Source of the DNA: Microbispora bryophytorum
GTDB taxonomy: Bacteria > Actinomycetota > Actinomycetes > Streptosporangiales > Streptosporangiaceae
NCBI RefSeq assembly: GCF_006874465.1
Contig: NZ_VIRL01000002.1
Span: forward strand, 625,939 to 689,938
Length of the DNA stretch: 64,000 bases
Direction: 5' to 3'
Part shown: positions 1-8,107 of the stretch, in pieces
How positions within the stretch are numbered: the first letter of the stretch is position 1
Layout of the letters: each line of letters opens with the position of its first letter
Notes under the pieces: generated by a model
What the model was told of the DNA's origin: nothing
The model's input: only the letters and a program-made list of their open reading frames with translations
The model's database searches: none
Position numbers and translations under genes: made by a program

Positions 1-348
1 CGACTTGCCGGCGCCGTTCGGGCCGATGATGCCGATCAGCTCGCCCTTCTTCACGTACAGATCGGCGCCGTTGAGGATGTTGACGCCGGGGACGTAGCCG
101 GCATACAGCTCGTCGGCCCGCAGCAGCGCGTTCTCGGCTCCGGCGAGGTGGTCGGAGCGGTCGACGACGGCCGCCCGCGAGCCGGCCGTGGCGTCGTCCT
201 CGCCGGCCGCCGCGTCCGGCTCGGCCACGCCGGCGCCGCCCGTCGCGGCGACGTCGTCCGGCGTGCCGGTGCGGCCCGGTTCGGCGGCCGCGTCCGGTGT
301 GGAAGCGCGGTCCGGCTCTGCGTGGTCTTCCGGCGTGGGGGCGGTCAT
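1..348 (-). CDS. livF: Branched-chain amino acid ABC transporter ATPase LivF (partial, N-terminal part)
   Basis: Only the first 116 codons lie in the window; the gene runs off the left edge within the Walker A motif (IIGPNGAGKS). LivF is one of the two cytoplasmic ATPases that power LivHM import of leucine, isoleucine and valine or related compounds. The start ATG overlaps the stop of livG by 4 bp (ATGA), which points to translational coupling in one minus-strand operon. Unusually, about 75 residues rich in Ala, Asp, Glu, Pro and Gly precede the ATPase fold (which begins near LLRADELYAGY); most LivF proteins begin almost directly at that point. The extension has no recognisable domain and is probably disordered. 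Confidence 0.93.
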   Translation of the reverse strand, partial: MTAPTPEDHAEPDRASTPDAAAEPGRTGTPDDVAATGGAGVAEPDAAAGEDDATAGSRAAVVDRSDHLAGAENALLRADELYAGYVPGVNILNGADLYVKKGELIGIIGPNGAGKS

Positions 349-1274
349 GCCTTCTCCTCGATCTCGGACTCCAGCTCGGCCTCGGCCTCCTGCAGCTGCT
401 CCTCGAACTCCTCGGCGGACATGGGCGCGTCGTGGTGGGCGCCCAGGTAGGCGTCGATCACGCGCGGGTCCGACATGATGGTGTCCGGCGGCCCCTCCGC
501 GATCACGTTGCCCTGGGCCATCACGATCACCCAGTCGCTGATGTCGCGGACCATGTCCATGTCGTGCTCCACGAAGAGCACGGTCATGCCCTCCTCGCGC
601 AGGTCCTTCACGTGACCGAGGAGCGACTGGGTCAGGGCCGGGTTCACGCCCGCCATGGGCTCGTCGAGCATGACCAGCTCGGGACCGACCATCAGGGCCC
701 GCGCCATCTCCAGCAGCTTGCGCTGGCCGCCGGACAGCGAGCCGGCGAAGTCGTCGCGCTTGGCGTCGAGCTTGAAGCGTTCGAGGAGCTCCTCGGCGCG
801 TTCGGTGATCTCGTCCTCCTGGCGGCGCCAGCTGCCGGGGATCAGCGCGCGGAAGAAGTTCTCGCCGCGCTGGTTCTGCGCGCCGAGCCGCATGTTCTCC
901 ATCACCGTGAGCTTCGACAGGGCCTTGGTGAGCTGGAACGTGCGGACCATGCCGGCGCGGGCCACCCGGTGGGCGGGCACGCCCTTGAGCTGCTTGCCGT
1001 TGAAGGCCCAGGACCCCTCGTCGGCGCTGTCGAAGCCGGTGAGCTGGTTGAAGAACGTGGTCTTGCCGGCGCCGTTCGGGCCGATGAGCGCGGTGATCGA
1101 CCCGCGCTGGACCTCCACGTGATCGACGTCGACGGCGGTGAGGCCGCCGAACCGGCGTACGACCTTGTCGACGACGAGGATGGGGTCGGGCTTGGCCACG
1201 CCGGGCTCGCGGTCGAGGCCCGCGAAGGCGGCCAGTGCCGCCGCCTTCCTGGCCGGGGTGGTGTCAGCGTGCAT
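345..1274 (-). CDS. livG: Branched-chain amino acid ABC transporter ATPase LivG
   Basis: 309 aa. This is the second ATPase of the Liv importer. Walker A is LIGPNGAGKTT (near residue 65), the ABC signature is SLSGGQRKLLEMARAL, Walker B is ELVMLDEPMAGV and the switch His is in LFVEHDMDMV. The LivG-type loop with the FNQLTGF and ARAGMVRTFQ segments distinguishes it from LivF. About 30 residues precede the ATPase core and about 30 acidic, coiled-coil-like residues (EEFEEQLQEAEAELESEIEEK) follow it. Its start overlaps the 3' end of livM by 11 bp and its end overlaps livF. Confidence 0.95.
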   Translation of the reverse strand: MHADTTPARKAAALAAFAGLDREPGVAKPDPILVVDKVVRRFGGLTAVDVDHVEVQRGSITALIGPNGAGKTTFFNQLTGFDSADEGSWAFNGKQLKGVPAHRVARAGMVRTFQLTKALSKLTVMENMRLGAQNQRGENFFRALIPGSWRRQEDEITERAEELLERFKLDAKRDDFAGSLSGGQRKLLEMARALMVGPELVMLDEPMAGVNPALTQSLLGHVKDLREEGMTVLFVEHDMDMVRDISDWVIVMAQGNVIAEGPPDTIMSDPRVIDAYLGAHHDAPMSAEEFEEQLQEAEAELESEIEEKA

Positions 1275-2253
1275 CGAGCGCGATCTCCCTCTTGTCGCCG
1301 AAGATGCCCTGAGGCCGGAAGATGAGCAGGAGCATCAGGCCGAGGCCGACCAGCATGAAGCGGACCGCGCCGATGTTGTTCACGGTGAACAACGAGGGGA
1401 GCAGTCCGGCGCTCACGGCCTCGCTGAGCGTGTTCCCCACGAAGACCAGCAGCACCCAGAAGAGCGCGGCGCCGACGACGGGGCTGAAGACGCGGGCCGC
1501 GCCGCCGAGGATCACGATCGTGTACGCGTAGAAGGTGAACTCCGTGCTGAACAGGTCGGGCTGCACCGACGCCTGGCCGAGCGCGAACAGGAAGCCGCCG
1601 AGGCAGCCGACCACGCCGCCGAGCACGAGCGCCTGCATCTTGTAGGAGAAGACGTTCTTGCCGAGGCTGCGCACGGCGTCCTCGTCCTCGCGGATGGCCT
1701 TGAGCACGCGGCCCCACGGGCTCTTCATGAGCAGGTAGACCAGTCCGCAGGTGATCGCGATGAGCACCCAGCCGACGGTCAGCACCCACGTCACCCGCTC
1801 GTTGAAGCTGATCGGGCCGATGCCGTAGGTGCCGGGGGAGTAGGGGTTCATCGCGAAGAAGTCGCCGGAGAAGTTCTGCCGGCCGTCCGAGCCGCCGAAG
1901 ACGCTGCTGAACTTGACCGATCTGAAGACGAGCCGGACGATCTCGGCCGCCGCGATGGTGACGATGGCGAGATAGTCGGCGCGCAGTCGCAGGGTGGGGA
2001 TGCCGAGCAGGAAGGCCAGCACGATCGTGGCCGCCAGGCCGATCAGGATGCCGAGCCAGAACGGCAGGTGGAAGGTGGCCACGGTGACGGCCATGCCGTA
2101 CGCGGCGACGCCGAGGAAGGCCGCCTGGCCGAAGTTGAGCAGCCCGGCGTAGCCGAACTGGATGTTGATGCCGATCGCGGCGAGCGCGTAGACGACGGTC
2201 TCCAGGCCGATCGAGGCCTTGACCGTGGTCACGAAAATGGTGTTCCAGTCCAC
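1264..2253 (-). CDS. livM: Branched-chain amino acid ABC transporter permease LivM
   Basis: 329 aa, GTG start with a GGAG ribosome-binding site about 8 bases upstream. It is an inner-membrane permease with about nine to ten hydrophobic segments. The LivM signature is visible in NIQFGYAGLLNFGQAAFLGVGAY-type sequence near residue 30 (here INIQFGYAGLLNFGQAAF) and in the C-terminal RPQGIFGDKRE. It pairs with LivH to form the channel. It lies 13 bp after livH and overlaps livG. Confidence 0.95.
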   Translation of the reverse strand: MDWNTIFVTTVKASIGLETVVYALAAIGINIQFGYAGLLNFGQAAFLGVAAYGMAVTVATFHLPFWLGILIGLAATIVLAFLLGIPTLRLRADYLAIVTIAAAEIVRLVFRSVKFSSVFGGSDGRQNFSGDFFAMNPYSPGTYGIGPISFNERVTWVLTVGWVLIAITCGLVYLLMKSPWGRVLKAIREDEDAVRSLGKNVFSYKMQALVLGGVVGCLGGFLFALGQASVQPDLFSTEFTFYAYTIVILGGAARVFSPVVGAALFWVLLVFVGNTLSEAVSAGLLPSLFTVNNIGAVRFMLVGLGLMLLLIFRPQGIFGDKREIALDAR

Positions 2254-2266
2254 GTGTGGTCTCCGA

Positions 2267-3550
2267 TCAGCCGATGCGCTCGCGCCGGCCGAGAATGCCC
2301 TGCGGCCGGAAGAGCATGACGAGGATGAGCACCAGCAGCGCGCCGACCGTCTTCAGCTCGGTCGGCACCACGACGGTGGACAGCTGGATGAACAGGCCCA
2401 CGACGATGGAGCCGACCAGGGCGCCGAACGCGGTGCCGAGGCCGCCGAGGGTGACGCCCGCGAAGACGAGCAGCAGGATCTGGAAGCCCATCTGGTAGCT
2501 GACGTTCTGCGACAGGCCGAGCATGACGCCCGCGAGCGACGCGACGGCGCCGCCGACGGTCCAGATGATCCGGATGACCCCGTCGACGTTGATGCCCGAG
2601 GAGGCGGCCAGGGCGGGGTTGTCGGCGACGGCCCTGGCCGCCTTGCCGACCCGGGTCTTGAGCAGTGCGAGCCCGACGACGATGAGCACGGCGAGCTCGA
2701 TGCCCATCGCGATGAAGTTCTTCGGCGCGGCGGAGATCGGGCCGACCTGGATGCCGGGCTGGGCGTTGTAGTCCGCGAACGAGGCGCCCTCGCCGCCGAA
2801 GAAGAAGAGGAAGACGTAGCGCAGGAACAGGGCCAGACCGATCGAGATGATCATCATGGCGACCAGGCTGCTGCCTCGTCTGCGCAGCACGCCCCAGAAG
2901 AACCGGTCCTGGGAGTACCCGAAGGCCCCGCCGATCACGACCGAGATCACCGCGGCCACGATGAGCGGGAGTCCTATGACCACGTTGAAGAAGTAGGCGC
3001 ACATGGCGCCGAATGTGAGCAACTCGCCGTGGGCGAAGTTGGTGAGCCCGGTGGTGCCGAACACCAGCGACAGGCCCATGGCCGCGAGGGCGATGATGAG
3101 CCCGAGGTTGAAGCCCTCGAAGGTGAGCTGGGCGACGCGGTCCCAGAAGGAGGAGGAGTCCGACGTCTGCGCGGCGCCTTCGCCCTGCTTGCCGGCGGGC
3201 GCGAGAGCGAACAGGACGTTGCGTTCGCTGCCCTCGTAGACCTGCACGTCCAGGGTGGCCCGGTTCTGGAACTTCAGCCCGACGTCCTTGGGGAGCGTCG
3301 ACTGGTCAAGCGTGACCTTGTACTTGCCCGCCTTGGGGACCGGCACCTCCCACTTGCCGTCCGCACCCGTGGTGGCGTCCCCGACGGGGTTGCCGTCTTC
3401 GCCTGCCACGCTGATCTTCACGCCGTTCACCGGCTGGCCTTGGTTTTGGAGTGTGCCCTTCAGCGCCTCCCCGTCCGCCCAGGCGGGGGAGGAGAGGAGA
3501 AAGACGAGTCCACCCAGGAAGGCCGTGAACGCGATCACGGCTCTGCGCAA
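2267..3550 (-). CDS. livH: LivH-type permease with an N-terminal secreted carboxypeptidase-regulatory-like domain
   Basis: 427 aa, TTG start with GGAG about 8 bases upstream. Residues 1-26 form a signal peptide (ending SSPAWA). Residues about 27-125 are a beta-rich domain (LQNQGQPVNGVKISV... GADGKWEVPVPKAGKYKVTL) that resembles carboxypeptidase-regulatory or Ig-like folds. From about residue 130 a standard LivH permease follows (FNLGLIIALAAMGLSLVFGTTGLTNFAHGELLTFGA... RPQGILGRRERIG). LivH is normally about 290-300 aa, so roughly 130 residues are extra and should face outwards. It is the first gene of the livHMGF operon; no substrate-binding protein gene is visible in the window. Confidence 0.92.
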   Translation of the reverse strand: MRRAVIAFTAFLGGLVFLLSSPAWADGEALKGTLQNQGQPVNGVKISVAGEDGNPVGDATTGADGKWEVPVPKAGKYKVTLDQSTLPKDVGLKFQNRATLDVQVYEGSERNVLFALAPAGKQGEGAAQTSDSSSFWDRVAQLTFEGFNLGLIIALAAMGLSLVFGTTGLTNFAHGELLTFGAMCAYFFNVVIGLPLIVAAVISVVIGGAFGYSQDRFFWGVLRRRGSSLVAMMIISIGLALFLRYVFLFFFGGEGASFADYNAQPGIQVGPISAAPKNFIAMGIELAVLIVVGLALLKTRVGKAARAVADNPALAASSGINVDGVIRIIWTVGGAVASLAGVMLGLSQNVSYQMGFQILLLVFAGVTLGGLGTAFGALVGSIVVGLFIQLSTVVVPTELKTVGALLVLILVMLFRPQGILGRRERIG

Positions 3551-4001
3551 TGGTGCTCCCTCTGTATTCAGGTCATGGCGGGGTCGTGCCCCCCACTGCG
3601 GACGCGCAACATCGGCAGGTTGCTGCGATGTTGTGGCCGGAGCATAAGCCTGAGACGCCCGTTTCGGGGTCGTTCGTCACCAATTGGTGACCATGGTGTG
3701 TCACTGACGTGAGAAAGGGTTCGCAGGTCAGGACGTGTAAGGAGTCAACCGCGGGGTCGGTGCTGTGAAAGAGCATGAGCCCGTGGGAGGACCTTTGGGA
3801 CCGTACACAGCTTCCCCGGCTCCGCACGTTGTCTACTCGGTCTCCCACGGGCTCTGGAGCCACAACGGTAGCGACCGGAGCGACTCCCGTGCAAAGAGAG
3901 TCGCAAGCCGGTCCGTTATCAGGCCCAATGCGTCATAAGAGGGTTTCGTGGTGCTTGCCCGGCCGGCTCGCCGGCGAGCGCGGCCCGCGAGCCGGGCGGC
4001 C
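3551..4001. promoter_or_regulatory. Long intergenic leader upstream of livH with palindrome and inverted repeats
   Basis: This is 451 bp without a convincing gene. It holds (a) a perfect 16-bp palindrome GTCACCAATTGGTGAC at 3676-3691, about 125 bp upstream of livH and a plausible repressor operator; (b) a perfect 13-bp inverted repeat, GAGCCCGTGGGAG at 3777-3789 with its complement at 3842-3854, enclosing 52 bases; (c) a 7-bp stem, GCGACTC at 3880-3886 pairing with GAGTCGC at 3898-3904. The ORFs present here are short and have no coding look. A structured leader or small RNA is possible but not shown. Confidence 0.5.
3676..3691. promoter_or_regulatory. Candidate operator, perfect 16-bp palindrome
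   Basis: GTCACCAATTGGTGAC reads the same on both strands and lies in the AT-richer part of the livH upstream region. Such a palindrome is the usual binding shape for a dimeric repressor (GntR, TetR or Lrp type). The regulator is not encoded next to it. Confidence 0.45.
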
Positions 4002-4421
4002 TCAGCGAGCGTCCCTGAGCATGCAGGTCAGACGGGCCGTGCAGACCGCCCGGCCCTCGTCGTCGGCGATCTCGATGGCGTACGTCGCGAGCGTGCGCCC
4101 GCCGTGCACACGGGTGGCGACGGCGGTGACGTGCCCCGAGGTGGCCGAGCGATGGTGGGTGGCGCTGATCTCGATGCCGACGGCGATCCTGCCCGGGCCG
4201 GCGTGCAGGGCGGCGCCGGTCGAGCCGAGGGTCTCGGCCAGCACGCAGGACGCGCCGCCGTGCAGCAGGCCGTAGGGCTGGACGTTGCCCTCTACGGGCA
4301 TGCGGCCGACCACCCGCTCGGCGCTCGCCTCAAGGATCTCGATGCCCATCCGCCGGTGCAGACGGTCCTCCCCGGACGCGTTCATCCACGCCGCCAACTC
4401 CTCGGGATCCGTCAAGGTCAA
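4002..4421 (-). CDS. PaaI-family hotdog-fold thioesterase
   Basis: 139 aa. It is a single hotdog domain with the PaaI-type core: LLHGGASCVLAETLGSTGA (residues about 52-70) supplies the HGG turn and the acidic residue of the acyl-CoA thioesterase active site, followed by GIEISATHHRSATSG. The expected reaction is hydrolysis of an aromatic or short-chain acyl-CoA to free acid and CoA in the cytoplasm. It lies divergently from polA, with 62 bp between the starts. The substrate is not deducible. Confidence 0.88.
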   Translation of the reverse strand: MTLTDPEELAAWMNASGEDRLHRRMGIEILEASAERVVGRMPVEGNVQPYGLLHGGASCVLAETLGSTGAALHAGPGRIAVGIEISATHHRSATSGHVTAVATRVHGGRTLATYAIEIADDEGRAVCTARLTCMLRDAR

Positions 4422-4471
4422 GGGGACGCCTCCTGTGGCAAGAGCACGGGTTTTCTGTCGTACAGGGAGAC

Positions 4472-4486
4472 TAGGCTGCGGGTGTG
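4472..4486 (+). promoter_or_regulatory. Leaderless -10 box for polA
   Basis: TAGGCT lies 6 bases before the GTG start of polA, with no ribosome-binding site. This spacing puts the transcription start at or next to the GTG. Confidence 0.55.
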
Positions 4487-7165
4487 CCGAAGAGTGAAGC
4501 GACCCCCACCCGTCCGTGTCTGCTGCTCCTGGACGGGCATTCTCTTGCTTATCGCGCGTTCTACGCGTTGAAGGACGCGAATCTCATGACCACCGACGGT
4601 CAGCACACCGAGGCGGTGTACGGCTTCACCTCGATGCTGGCCAACATCCTGCGCGACGAGCAGCCGAGCCACGTCGCGGTCTGCTTCGACCGGAGTGAGC
4701 CGACCTTCAGGCACGAGGCGTACGACGGTTACAAGGCCAACAGGGCGGAGACCCCCGAGGACTTTCGCGGCCAGGTGCAGCTCATCTTCGAGCTGCTCGA
4801 CGCGCTGCGGATCCCCCGCATGTCCGTGGCCGGCTTCGAGGCGGACGACCTGATCGCGACGCTGGCGACGCAGGCGTCCGGCGAGGACATGAACGTGCTC
4901 ATCGTGACCGGCGACCGCGACGCGCTCCAGCTCGTCAACGACAGGGTCACGGTGCTGATGACCAGGCGCGGCATCAGCGACATGACCCGCTTCACCCCCG
5001 AGGCCGTGGTGGAGAAGTACGGCCTGACCCCGGCGCAGTATCCGGACTTCGCGGCCCTGCGCGGCGACCCGAGTGACAACCTGCCGAGCATCCCGAGCGT
5101 GGGAGAGAAGACCGCCACCAAGTGGATCTCCGAGTACGGCTCGCTGGACGAGCTGGTCCGGCGGGCCGACGAGGTGAAGGGCAAGGTCGGCGACAAGCTC
5201 CGCGAGCACCTCGGCCAGGTGATCCACAACCGGATGCTCACCGAGCTGAAGCGCGACGCCCCGGTCGACGCCGAGGTGTCCGCGCTGACCATGGGTCTGT
5301 GGGACCGCGAGGAGGTCAACAAGCTCCTCGACGCGCTGCAGATCCGCGGGGAGTTGCGCGAGCGCCTGTTCAAGACCCTTGGCACCACGGAACCGGAGGC
5401 GGGCGAGGGCTTCGAGCTGGAAGTGACCGTGCTCGAGCCGGGCCAGGTGGCCGGCTGGCTGGCCGCCCTCCCCGAGGGCCGCGCCGGGCTGGCCTTCCAG
5501 GGCGCCTACGGCAGTGGCACCGGGCGGTTCGAGGGCCTCGCGATCGCCTCGCCGGGCGGCGCCGCCCACCTCGACCCCACGCGCCTCACCCAGGAGGACG
5601 AGGCGGCGCTGCACGCCTGGCTGGCCGACGAGAATCGGCCGAAGGCCGTGCACGACGCCAAGGGGCCGCTGCTCGCGCTGTGGGCGCACGGGCACGACCT
5701 GCGCGGCCTCACCTGCGACACGGCGCTCGCCGCGTATCTCGCGATGCCGGGGCAGCGGTCGTTCCCGCTCGACGACCTGGTCCTGCGCTACCTCCACCGC
5801 GAGCTGCGGGCGGAGTCCACGCCCGGCGGGCAGACCTCCCTGTTCGAGGACGCCGACGAGGGCGCGGCCCGGGACCTGGCCCTGCGGGCCCAGGCCGTGC
5901 GCGACCTTGCCGACGCGCTGGAAGAGCACCTGTCCAAGCGCGGCGGCACGCGGCTGGTGACCGACGTCGAGCTTCCGCTGGTGCGCGTGCTGGCCGAGAT
6001 GGAGCGGGACGGCATCGCCGCCGACCGGCAGTATCTGGCGGCGCTGGAGGCCGAGTTCGGCGCGGCCGTCAAGCAGGCGGTCGAGGCCGCCCACCAGGCG
6101 GTGGGGGAGCAGTTCAACCTCGGCTCGCCCAAGCAGTTGCAGGAGATCCTGTTCGGCAAGCTCGGCCTGCCCAAGACCAAGAAGATCAAGACGGGCTACA
6201 CGACCGACGCCGACGCGCTCGCCTGGCTGGCCCAGCAGACCGACAACGAGCTGCCGGTGATCCTGCTGCGCCACCGCGACCAGACCAAGCTGCGCACCAC
6301 GGTCGAGGGCCTGATCAAGGAGATCGCCGACGACGGGCGGATCCACACCACGTTCAACCAGATCGTGGCGGCCACCGGGCGGCTGTCGAGCGAGAAGCCC
6401 AACCTGCAGAACATCCCGATCCGCACGGTCGAGGGCCGGCGCATCCGCAAGGGCTTCGTGGTGGGGGAGGGCTACGACACGCTGCTGACGGCCGACTACA
6501 GCCAGATCGAGCTGCGGATCATGGCCCATCTGTCCCGGGACGAGTCGCTGATCGCGGCCTTCGAGTCGGGGCACGACTTCCACCAGGCCACCGCGTCCCG
6601 TGTCTTCGACCTGCCTGCCGAGCAGGTGGACGCCGACCTGCGCGCCCGCATCAAGGCCATGAACTACGGCCTCGCCTACGGCCTGTCCGACTTCGGCCTG
6701 TCGGGGCAGCTCAACATCCCCGTCGCGGAGGCCAGGGCCCTCAAGGAGGAGTACTTCGAGGAGTTCGGCGGCGTCCGCGACTACCTGGAGTCGATCGTCG
6801 CCCTGGCCCGCAAGGACGGCTACACCGAGACCATCCTCGGCCGCCGCCGCTACCTGCCCGACCTGACCAGCGACAACCGGCAGCGCCGGGAGATGGCCGA
6901 GCGGATGGCGCTCAACGCGCCCATCCAGGGCTCGGCCGCCGACATCATCAAGGTCGCCATGCTGAACGTGCAGAAGGCGATCGAGGGCATGCGCTCCCGC
7001 ATGCTGCTCCAGGTCCACGACGAGTTGGTGTTCGAGGTCGCGCCGGGCGAGCTGGAGGAGCTGACCGACGTCGTGCGCACCCAGATGTGCCGGGCCTACG
7101 ACCTGAGCGTGCCGCTGGAGGTCAGCGTGGGCGTGGGGACCAACTGGGAGGACGCCGGCCACTGA
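4484..7165 (+). CDS. polA: DNA polymerase I
   Basis: 893 aa, GTG start, apparently leaderless. Residues 1 to about 300 form the 5'-3' nuclease (FDRSEPTFRHEAYDGYK; GFEADDLIATLA; ALRGDPSDNLPSIPSVGEKTA). The middle region has the 3'-5' exonuclease fold but lacks the metal-binding Asp/Glu pair (RAGLAFQGAYG replaces the FDTET motif), so proofreading should be absent, as in other actinobacterial PolA. The polymerase domain has motif A (DYSQIELRIMAHLS, near residue 669), motif B (RIKAMNYGLAYG, near 720) and motif C (VHDELVFEV, near 843). Its role is gap filling, Okazaki fragment processing and repair. Confidence 0.98.
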   Translation: MPKSEATPTRPCLLLLDGHSLAYRAFYALKDANLMTTDGQHTEAVYGFTSMLANILRDEQPSHVAVCFDRSEPTFRHEAYDGYKANRAETPEDFRGQVQLIFELLDALRIPRMSVAGFEADDLIATLATQASGEDMNVLIVTGDRDALQLVNDRVTVLMTRRGISDMTRFTPEAVVEKYGLTPAQYPDFAALRGDPSDNLPSIPSVGEKTATKWISEYGSLDELVRRADEVKGKVGDKLREHLGQVIHNRMLTELKRDAPVDAEVSALTMGLWDREEVNKLLDALQIRGELRERLFKTLGTTEPEAGEGFELEVTVLEPGQVAGWLAALPEGRAGLAFQGAYGSGTGRFEGLAIASPGGAAHLDPTRLTQEDEAALHAWLADENRPKAVHDAKGPLLALWAHGHDLRGLTCDTALAAYLAMPGQRSFPLDDLVLRYLHRELRAESTPGGQTSLFEDADEGAARDLALRAQAVRDLADALEEHLSKRGGTRLVTDVELPLVRVLAEMERDGIAADRQYLAALEAEFGAAVKQAVEAAHQAVGEQFNLGSPKQLQEILFGKLGLPKTKKIKTGYTTDADALAWLAQQTDNELPVILLRHRDQTKLRTTVEGLIKEIADDGRIHTTFNQIVAATGRLSSEKPNLQNIPIRTVEGRRIRKGFVVGEGYDTLLTADYSQIELRIMAHLSRDESLIAAFESGHDFHQATASRVFDLPAEQVDADLRARIKAMNYGLAYGLSDFGLSGQLNIPVAEARALKEEYFEEFGGVRDYLESIVALARKDGYTETILGRRRYLPDLTSDNRQRREMAERMALNAPIQGSAADIIKVAMLNVQKAIEGMRSRMLLQVHDELVFEVAPGELEELTDVVRTQMCRAYDLSVPLEVSVGVGTNWEDAGH

Positions 7166-7252
7166 CCACGGCCCGTTCCGGGATGCGCCGGGCACCACAC
7201 CGGGCTCATCAGATCGGGTTCGTCGTACGGGGTCGGCTCGCAAGGCGGCGGG

Positions 7253-8050
7253 TCAGGGGTGGCCGGTCGGGCGGGTCGGCCCGTGGTCCCGTCTGGCCAT
7301 GGTCAGGCCCGCCTGTTCGACCTCCAGCAGGCTCGCCTCGTGCCGCTCCGACTCGTACGCCGCACGCCCGCCGCGCAGTCCGAACAGGCGCTTGCTGAGC
7401 GCGATGTACAGCACGGCTGCGATGTTGATCACAAGGATCACGATCCGGAACGGGCTCACCTTCTCGGCGATCTCGTAGATCTCCACCGGGATGAACACCG
7501 AGGTGACGATCACCGAGAAGTACTCGCCCCATCGCCTCAGCAGCCACAGGCCGATCCCCTCGGTCAGCAGCAGCGCCGCGAGGGCGAGCAGGGCGAGGAA
7601 GATCCAGGTGAGGGTCGTCGTCCGCGCGGTCAGCGCGGTCCGCAGCGTGTGCACCACACCCGACTGGTCGAGGTGCCACCCGAGCTTGTGGGCCAGCGGC
7701 TGGACCAGCGGGAGGTCCTGGTCGAACGCCCGCCGTACGGCGTCGTGGTGGACCCGGAACCGCCACACGCCGTACGCTCCGGCGATCAGGAGCACGACCT
7801 TGGCCCAGCGGAAGACGGCGATCAGCCGTAGCACGGCGGCGTCCCGCAGCGCCCGGCCCCGCAGCACGACGGGTGCGGCGCCGGCCGGTCCGGCCCCGCG
7901 CGGCGGGCCCACGGTGAAGTCGCCGCAGCGCAGGCAGCGCCATGCCTCGCCCAGCGCGGTCTCGGCGCGCAGGCGGCTCCGCAGCGCCTCCTCGTCCGGG
8001 GCGTATGTGACGTGCCCGTGCCGTCCGCAGGCACGCAGGCTCCAGTCCAC
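7253..8050 (-). CDS. DUF2127 family membrane protein
   Basis: About 265 aa from the GTG giving VDWSLRACGRHGHVTYAPDE, which I choose because this is where the family similarity begins; an upstream ATG (8070) and TTG (8101) are in frame. An N-terminal CxxC-containing segment (WRCLRCGDF, near residue 40) resembles a small zinc ribbon and is followed by four hydrophobic segments typical of DUF2127 (WAKVVLLIAGAYGVWRF; TWIFLALLALAALLLTEGIGLWL; SVIVTSVFIPVEIYEI; IVILVINIAAVLYIAL). Function unknown. It is convergent with polA and divergent from the deacetylase gene. Confidence 0.82.
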   Translation of the reverse strand: MDWSLRACGRHGHVTYAPDEEALRSRLRAETALGEAWRCLRCGDFTVGPPRGAGPAGAAPVVLRGRALRDAAVLRLIAVFRWAKVVLLIAGAYGVWRFRVHHDAVRRAFDQDLPLVQPLAHKLGWHLDQSGVVHTLRTALTARTTTLTWIFLALLALAALLLTEGIGLWLLRRWGEYFSVIVTSVFIPVEIYEIAEKVSPFRIVILVINIAAVLYIALSKRLFGLRGGRAAYESERHEASLLEVEQAGLTMARRDHGPTRPTGHP

Positions 8051-8107
8051 AGGAAAATTGCAACACATATGAATACGGGACACGTCGGGCAGTAAGGTCA
8101 AATAACT

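Noticed and set aside
3573..3863. 96-codon ORF upstream of livH
   Set aside because: It crosses the palindrome and inverted repeats, has no family resemblance and lacks the third-position GC of its neighbours.
4418..7243. 941-codon open frame on the minus strand opposite polA
   Set aside because: The plus-strand frame is an unmistakable DNA polymerase I. The antisense frame is a by-product of high third-position GC, and its translation resembles no protein family.
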